64,000 nucleotides of DNA from Ga0077527 sp038316355 (GTDB lineage: Bacteria; Pseudomonadota; Gammaproteobacteria; Burkholderiales; SG8-41): contig JBBQAO010000002.1 of assembly GCA_038316355.1 (NCBI GenBank), positions 1-64,000 of the forward strand, given 5' to 3'. The notes under the pieces are model-generated. The model did not search any database, was not told the origin of the DNA, and saw only the letters and a list, made by a program, of their open reading frames with translations. Positions 59,582-64,000 of the stretch are shown here, piece after piece. Numbering within the stretch: position 1 is the first letter of the stretch; every line of letters starts with the position of its first letter. A program made the position numbers and the translations under genes.

Positions 59582-60094
59582 GTGACTGAACAGCTGGTGA
59601 CTATGGGGCGCATCGTCGCGCCCTACGGCACCAAGGGCTGGATCAAGATTCAGCCGTTCACGCAGCAGCAGCAGGGTTTGCTCGATTATTCGCAGTGGCA
59701 GGTGGGACAGAACGGCGCGTGGCAGTTGCGAACGGTGGAGGTGGCGAAAGTGCATGGCGCCATGGTCGTGGCAAAGCTGGAAGGTGTTGCCGACCGTGAG
59801 CAGGCCGCCGCGTTGCAGGGCATGCGGATCGCGGTATCGCGAGATGATTTTCCAGAACCCGCGACGAATGAGTTTTACTGGGCCGACCTGGTCGGCCTGA
59901 AAGTGGTCAATGTAGCCGGTGTGGCGCTGGGGAGTGTGACCCGCGTTTTTGAAACCGGAGCGAATGATGTGCTGGTGGTTGAAGATGATGCGGCAAACAA
60001 GCGCGAGCGACTGCTGCCCTTCATCGCACCGGTGATCCGGCAGGTGGATATCGCCGGCGGCACGATCATCGTTGATTGGGATGCGGACTACTGA
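59582..60094 (+). CDS. rimM: Ribosome maturation factor RimM
   Basis: 16S rRNA processing factor that binds S19 during 30S head assembly. About 170 residues from the GTG at 59582: N-terminal beta barrel with TMGRIVAPYGTKGWIKIQPF and C-terminal PRC-barrel with FYWADLVGLKVVN and the closing RERLLPFIAPVIRQVDIAGGTIIVDW. A GTG at 59555, overlapping rpsP, would add nine residues. The first option matches the normal family start. One-base overlap with trmD. Confidence 0.94.
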   Translation: MTEQLVTMGRIVAPYGTKGWIKIQPFTQQQQGLLDYSQWQVGQNGAWQLRTVEVAKVHGAMVVAKLEGVADREQAAALQGMRIAVSRDDFPEPATNEFYWADLVGLKVVNVAGVALGSVTRVFETGANDVLVVEDDAANKRERLLPFIAPVIRQVDIAGGTIIVDWDADY

Positions 60095-60873
60095 TGTTGC
60101 AGTTTGATGTGGTCACGCTGTTTCCGGCGATGTTTGACGCGGTGACCGAACTCGGCGTCACCGGACGCGCGCGGGAACGCGGCTTGTATCAGTTTGTGGC
60201 GTGGAATCCGCGGGATTTTGCAGCCAATATTCACCGCACCGTGGATGACCGGCCTTATGGCGGTGGCCCGGGGATGGTGATGATGGCCGAACCGCTGGGC
60301 AAGGCGCTGCAGGCGGCCTGCCAGCGGCAGCAAAGCGCCGGCGTGGAACGGCCGCGGGTGGTGCACCTGACGCCGCAGGGCGGCTTGCTGGATCACGCCA
60401 GGGTGATGGAATTGGCGAAGGAGCCGGGACTGGTGCTGCTGGCGGGGCGGTACGAAGGTGTTGATGAACGGTTGATTGAGCAGCAGGTCGTCGAGGAAAT
60501 TTCGATCGGCGACTATGTGTTGAGCGGCGGTGAACTGGCCGCGATGGTGTTGATGGACAGCGTGGTGCGGCAGTTGCCGGGAGCGCTCGGCGATGCCGAA
60601 TCAGCGGTGCAGGAGTCGTTTGTTGATGGCCTGCTGGATTGCCCGCACTACACGCGCCCGGAAAAGTATGGGGACGCGATGGTGCCGCCAGTGCTGATGT
60701 CGGGGAATCATGCGGCGATCACGCGCTGGCGGCTGAAGCAGGCGCTGGGACGGACATGGCAGCGGCGGCCGGAGTTGCTGGAACGCAGGACGCTGACGAA
60801 AGAAGAACGGGTGTTGCTCAACGAATACCAGAGCGAGCAGCAGGGCAGTACGGCGCACTTAAGTAAAAATTAA
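60094..60873 (+). CDS. trmD: tRNA (guanine-37-N1)-methyltransferase
   Basis: SPOUT methyltransferase that makes m1G37 in tRNAs reading CNN codons and prevents frameshifting. 259 residues: opening LQFDVVTLFPAMFDAV, RTVDDRPYGGGPGMVMM near residue 50, the trefoil-knot SAM site LLAGRYEGVDERLIEQ and EISIGDYVLSGGELAAM, and C-terminal LDCPHYTRPEKYG and VPPVLMSGNHAAI. The ATG shares a base with the rimM stop. Confidence 0.96.
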   Translation: MLQFDVVTLFPAMFDAVTELGVTGRARERGLYQFVAWNPRDFAANIHRTVDDRPYGGGPGMVMMAEPLGKALQAACQRQQSAGVERPRVVHLTPQGGLLDHARVMELAKEPGLVLLAGRYEGVDERLIEQQVVEEISIGDYVLSGGELAAMVLMDSVVRQLPGALGDAESAVQESFVDGLLDCPHYTRPEKYGDAMVPPVLMSGNHAAITRWRLKQALGRTWQRRPELLERRTLTKEERVLLNEYQSEQQGSTAHLSKN

Positions 60874-60922
60874 CCGCGGACGCCATAATGGCGGGCGTAT
60901 CAAGTTTTGAGGGAGCATGAGC

Positions 60923-61354
60923 ATGAGCATGAACATCATTCAGCAGCTGGAGCAGGAAGAGATTAAGCGTCTGGGCCGCAAAGTGCCCGAGTTCGTTGCC
61001 GGTGACACGGTCATTGTCAACGTCAACGTGGTCGAAGGCGAACGCAAGCGTGTGCAGGCCTACGAAGGCGTGGTCATCGCCAAGCGCAACCGCGGCATCA
61101 ATTCCGCGTTCATTGTGCGCAAGGTGTCGTCCGGGGAAGGTGTCGAGCGGACGTTTCAGACCTATTCGCCGGCAATTGCCAGTATCGAAGTCAAACGCCG
61201 TGGCGATGTCGGCCGCGCCAAGCTCTACTACCTGCGTGGCCTGTCGGGCAAAGCGGCGCGCATCAAGGAAAAACTGACGGTCAATACCGCTGTTTTGGCT
61301 GAAGTCGCGGCGGAAGCCGGGGTTGCAGCCGAAGCCGCGCCGGCCGAAAAATGA
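60923..61354 (+). CDS. rplS: 50S ribosomal protein L19
   Basis: Ribosomal protein bL19 at the 30S-50S interface. Core residues NIIQQLEQEEIKRLGRKVPEF, RVQAYEGVVIAKRNRGINSAFIVRK and the RRGDVGRAKLYYLRGLSGKAARIKE block are standard. The C-terminus carries an extra Ala/Glu-rich tail of about 20 residues. Three in-frame ATGs (60917, 60923, 60929) arise from a GCATGA tandem repeat. I chose 60923 because GAGGGAG lies seven bases upstream; the family start would be 60929. Last gene of the operon, followed by a strong terminator. Confidence 0.95.
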   Translation: MSMNIIQQLEQEEIKRLGRKVPEFVAGDTVIVNVNVVEGERKRVQAYEGVVIAKRNRGINSAFIVRKVSSGEGVERTFQTYSPAIASIEVKRRGDVGRAKLYYLRGLSGKAARIKEKLTVNTAVLAEVAAEAGVAAEAAPAEK

Positions 61355-61375
61355 CGCACGGGTCACGCATTCCGG

Positions 61376-61401
61376 AAAAGCCGCCTTCGGGCGGCTTTTT
61401 T
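61376..61401 (+). terminator. Intrinsic terminator after rplS
   Basis: AAAAGCCGCC and GGCGGCTTTT form a 10 bp stem with a TTCG tetraloop, followed by a T run. It ends the rpsP-rplS operon and is one of the two clearest terminators in the window. Confidence 0.92.
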
Positions 61402-61448
61402 GTTTCGGCTGCCTGCGCCCTGTAATCCGCGCCCGCTACAATAGTTGC

Positions 61449-63197
61449 ATGCCTGTACTGCGACACATTGTCATCACCGTATTGCTGCTGGCGCAAGCTG
61501 TTGCTGCCGCGCATGCTGCTGAAGCGCCCGGCAGTATTGACGCCACGCGCAGTCTGGCGCAGGCCGGCGCGGTGCAACTGGCGTTGCGCCGTATCGATAC
61601 CCTGCAGCCGCCGGACACCGCTGCGCCGCTCTGGGCGGTATGGGAAGGCCTGCGTCTGCAGTTGCTGGCGCGTCTGGAGCGTAACGATGAAGTGCTGCAG
61701 CGCGCGGGTGTGCTGCCGTCGCAGGTGTCTGCCCCCGCGCGCGCCGGATTGCATGCCACGGCGGCCCACGCCGCACTGGCGCTCGGGCAGACTGCCGTTG
61801 CCCGCCAACACGCCGGCCGCGCGCTGTGGACGCCTGGAATCAGCGCCGGCACGTTGCACGAATTGCGGCTGCTGGTGATCCGCAGTCATGTCCGCGATGC
61901 CCGCGCCGACGACGCCTACCGCAGCATGCTGCGCTTCGAACAGGACTACCGGCCACTGGATGGTGCGACAGCCGCTGTTTTTGTCGATGCGTTGCTTGAC
62001 CTTGGCATGGCGCGCGAAGCCGTTGTCTGGCTGAACCTGCTCGATGAACGCGGCCCGGCAAAACTGCGGCTGCGCCTGCACACCGGCGTGATCACGCCGC
62101 AGGACGCGGTGACGCAGGCGCGCGCGGCGCTGGGTCGCAGCGAAAATACTGCCTGGTGGCGCATCCTGCTGGAAGCGGCCGAACGGCAAAACAACGGAGC
62201 CCTGCGCATTGCCGCGCTGGAACAGTTGCTCGAAGCAAAGGCCTTGCCGGTCGCGGCGATCCCGGATGCGGAGGCTGTCAGGCTATGGGAAATTTATGCC
62301 GGCCATGCCCGCACTGCCGCCAATACCCACCAACTTCTGGCCGGCGACGATGCCGGCTGGCTGCAATTTGCAATCCGCCGGCGGGATACCGAAGCGGCGG
62401 AGGCCCGCGCCTACCTGGCCTATCTCGCACGCCATGCGCGTGACCCCGCGCTGCAGCTGGACGCACAGGCGCGGCTGGCAGCGGAATATGCCGCTGCGAA
62501 ATTGCCGCGCACCGGTTTGCGTGTTTTTGGTGTCTGGTCCGGTGGCGTGACCGCGCTTGCAGCACCAACCCGGCACACGCTGGGTGCATTGGCCGAGACC
62601 GCGGGTGATCATCTGCGAGCCCTGCAGCACTGGCAGGGTCTGCCCGCCGCCGACAACATGCCGGCGGCAGTGTGGAGCCTGCGTCTGTCTGCGCTGGCAT
62701 TGCGTGCCGGTCGCACGGAGGTTGCTGTCAATGTCGCGCGGCCGCTGGCGGCGGAGCGGTCGGCGATTCCCGCAGTTCAGTTGCCGGAATGGCTCAGTCT
62801 CGCGCAGCAATTCACCGACCATGGCTTGTACGATGCAGCGCAGGCACTGTTTGAGCGCGTGTTGGTGCATGCCGACCCCGCCCAGGCGCGCCGGGTGTTG
62901 TCCGGCATTGCGCGTACCCACGAAGCGCGCGGCCAGCCCCTGCCCGCTGCGGATTTTTATCTGCGTTCGGCATTGGGCGCCCCGAAGGAAGTCCCCTTGG
63001 GGGGCGCCCCGAAGGAAGTCCCCTTGGGGGGCGTGTCAGCGACGGATACCGCGGCAGTGGAGGCGCGGCTGCTGGCCGGTTTCAGCCTGGCGCGCGCCGG
63101 CTTGCGCGATGACGCCCGCGCGCAGTTCGAATGGGTGCTGAAAAACGCCGGTGATCCGGTGCAGATTGCGGTGGCCCGCCGCGAGTTGGGTTTCTAA
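61449..63197 (+). CDS. Exported helical-repeat (TPR-like) protein with inserted tandem repeat
   Basis: A 582-residue Ala/Leu/Arg-rich protein with a signal peptide (cleavage after about residue 23, AHAAEA). The rest is helical and looks like degenerate TPR or Sel1-type repeats, for example ALEQLLEAKALPVAAIPDAEAV and YDAAQALFERVLVHADPAQARRVLSGIA; no catalytic motif is seen. Function unknown, probably a periplasmic scaffold or binding protein. At about residues 511-528 the sequence GAPKEVPLG appears twice in tandem, from an in-frame palindromic DNA repeat. A TACAAT box at 61437-61442 lies just before the ATG, suggesting a leaderless or nearly leaderless mRNA. Confidence 0.7.
   Translation: MPVLRHIVITVLLLAQAVAAAHAAEAPGSIDATRSLAQAGAVQLALRRIDTLQPPDTAAPLWAVWEGLRLQLLARLERNDEVLQRAGVLPSQVSAPARAGLHATAAHAALALGQTAVARQHAGRALWTPGISAGTLHELRLLVIRSHVRDARADDAYRSMLRFEQDYRPLDGATAAVFVDALLDLGMAREAVVWLNLLDERGPAKLRLRLHTGVITPQDAVTQARAALGRSENTAWWRILLEAAERQNNGALRIAALEQLLEAKALPVAAIPDAEAVRLWEIYAGHARTAANTHQLLAGDDAGWLQFAIRRRDTEAAEARAYLAYLARHARDPALQLDAQARLAAEYAAAKLPRTGLRVFGVWSGGVTALAAPTRHTLGALAETAGDHLRALQHWQGLPAADNMPAAVWSLRLSALALRAGRTEVAVNVARPLAAERSAIPAVQLPEWLSLAQQFTDHGLYDAAQALFERVLVHADPAQARRVLSGIARTHEARGQPLPAADFYLRSALGAPKEVPLGGAPKEVPLGGVSATDTAAVEARLLAGFSLARAGLRDDARAQFEWVLKNAGDPVQIAVARRELGF
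62975..63033 (+). repeat. Tandem 27 bp REP-like palindromic repeat inside a coding region
   Basis: Two exact 27 bp units (62975-63001 and 63002-63028) plus a 5 bp partial third. Each unit contains GGGCGCCCCGAAGG and ends AAGTCCCCTTGGG, with imperfect inverted arms (CCCC.AAGG / CCTTGGGG), so the DNA can form hairpins. Because 27 is a multiple of three the frame is preserved, and each unit encodes GAPKEVPLG. Similar GC-rich palindromes are common between genes in betaproteobacteria. Confidence 0.85.
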
Positions 63198-63210
63198 CCC
63201 GGGCTCGACT

Positions 63211-63981
63211 TCAGCGCGCCGCGGTTTTCCAAAGGTCGCTCAGGTATTCGTGGTCGGCGCTGTTGATCCAGCTCAGCCGGTATTCCACCGGCGTATCGTT
63301 GTAGGTGTAAGCAACTCGGCGGATGTGCAGCGCCGGCTGGTTGGCACGCATGTTGAAGATCGCCGCGATTTCCGCCGGCGGATGCGCCGCCGACAGACGC
63401 TCGCTGATGCGCACCACGTTGACGCCGTAACGCGCCTGATACAGGCCGTAGATGGTGCCCTCACGGTTGCGGAAAGTATCCTCGTCTATGCGCGTGAAAC
63501 GGTCGGTCGGCACCGTGATGTCGTCGAGCACCACCGGCTTGCCGCCGAGTTTCAGCAGATTGCGTACCCGGGCAACGCGGCTGCCGCGGGGAATCCCCAG
63601 CTGTGTTTCATCGCTGGCATCGGCGCGGTCCCGGCGGAAGGCCAGCAGTTCAGATACAGGAAATTCCTGGCTGCCGTCCCTGGCGACGATATGGAAAAAA
63701 TAAAACAGCGTGCGGTCTTCGGTGTGCGCCGCAACAAAGGTGCCGCGGCCCTGCTGGCGGACGAGAATGCGCCCCGCGACCAGCTCATCGATGGCGCGAC
63801 GTATGGTGCCGATTGAAACCCTGAAGTCGGCGGCAAGGCGGGTTTCGCTGGGAATCGCCTCTCCCGGCTTCCATTCCCCGGCGGCCAGGGCGCGCGTGAT
63901 GCGCCATTGCACTTCGCGGTAAAGGGGGGCAGTGGTCGGCTGGCCTGCGGAGACCGGCTCGGATGCGGGAACGGTGGTCAT
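63211..63981 (-). CDS. GntR family regulator with UTRA domain (HutC subfamily)
   Basis: 256-residue transcription regulator. Residues 18-85 form a GntR winged helix (YREVQWRITRALAAGEWKPGEAIPSETRLAADFRVSIGTIRRAIDELVAGRILVRQQGRGTF pattern, given here as its parts), and residues 100-245 a UTRA ligand-binding domain with RVRNLLKLGGKPVVLDDITVP. HutC-type proteins sense small effectors such as phosphosugars or urocanate; the ligand is unknown. No target gene adjoins it in the window; the gene it may control could lie to the right of base 64000. No clear Shine-Dalgarno. Confidence 0.9.
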   Translation of the reverse strand: MTTVPASEPVSAGQPTTAPLYREVQWRITRALAAGEWKPGEAIPSETRLAADFRVSIGTIRRAIDELVAGRILVRQQGRGTFVAAHTEDRTLFYFFHIVARDGSQEFPVSELLAFRRDRADASDETQLGIPRGSRVARVRNLLKLGGKPVVLDDITVPTDRFTRIDEDTFRNREGTIYGLYQARYGVNVVRISERLSAAHPPAEIAAIFNMRANQPALHIRRVAYTYNDTPVEYRLSWINSADHEYLSDLWKTAAR

Positions 63982-64000
63982 GAACGGTGCGCGGCAGTCT

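Noticed and set aside
62975..63033. CRISPR-like repeat
   Set aside because: Two 27 bp units are directly abutting without spacers and lie inside a coding region, so this is a tandem palindromic repeat and not an array.
1..64000. tRNA genes, insertion sequences, integrases, phage genes
   Set aside because: I looked for T-loop signatures, transposase or integrase motifs and terminal inverted repeats and found none that could be supported.

Overview
This is a 64 kb, gene-dense, GC-rich chromosomal window from a Gram-negative bacterium, most likely a betaproteobacterium. The evidence is a complete division and cell wall (dcw) cluster running straight into lpxC, a meso-diaminopimelate type MurE, the order lpxC / DUF721 / M23 peptidase / secA / argJ / DUF815 ATPase / Nudix-ThiE, a type IV pilus block pilC-pilD-coaE-zapD-yacG, and a Bug (TctC) type periplasmic binding protein. 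I cannot assign a genus. I see no tRNA, no complete transposon, no prophage and no CRISPR array, so this is mostly core chromosome with a few accessory stretches.

Layout. 1-1.9 kb: the C-terminal part of a caspase-like peptidase with a long charged coiled coil, then a stranded C-terminal fragment of an EttA-type ABC-F gene. 2-9.3 kb: an SDR oxidoreductase, glnS, an S51 peptidase, a Bug protein, birA-coaX-SPOR, and a single-domain heptose-phosphate adenylyltransferase. 9.4-18.3 kb: the main accessory island. A MerR-type regulator with a cobalamin-binding-like domain (LitR/CarH family) and a diiron desaturase-like protein are transcribed leftward. Facing them is an eight-gene, translationally coupled operon: FAD amine oxidase-like, DUF1365, cyclopropane fatty acid synthase-like methyltransferase, chalcone isomerase-like, GPH/MFS transporter, DUF3833 lipoprotein, SDR and an NTF2/SnoaL-like protein. 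The 190 bp between them carries two copies of the palindrome TGTC-N3-GACA, one beside each divergent gene. 18.3-24.1 kb: dolP-gmhA/diaA-yraN-lpoA facing rsmI-pyrC-chaC, then rnpB (RNase P RNA).

24.3-43.0 kb: mraZ to ftsZ and lpxC, with nearly every stop and start overlapping. The mraZ promoter is clear (TTGACC, 17 bp, TATAGT) and carries three MraZ boxes. 43-50.7 kb: a small membrane protein, a DciA-like DUF721 protein, an M23 peptidase, secA behind an intrinsic-terminator-like hairpin, argJ, a DUF815 ATPase and a Nudix-ThiE fusion. 50.7-56.9 kb (leftward): yacG, zapD, coaE, pilD, pilC, a CorC/HlyC-type membrane protein and a CcsA-like protein. 56.9-61.4 kb: ffh, a nitroreductase, and the ribosomal operon rpsP-rimM-trmD-rplS. 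61.4-64 kb: a large helical-repeat protein interrupted by an in-frame tandem 27 bp repeat, and a GntR/UTRA regulator.

Two things stand out. First, the LitR-like regulator and lipid-modification island with matched operators, which looks like a regulated membrane-lipid remodelling or photoprotection system. Second, a family of about ten AT-rich, roughly 29 bp dispersed elements. They sit at gene ends and starts, often supplying the stop or start codon, and two of them lie inside conserved genes (murD and the DUF721 gene). I do not recognise this repeat family.
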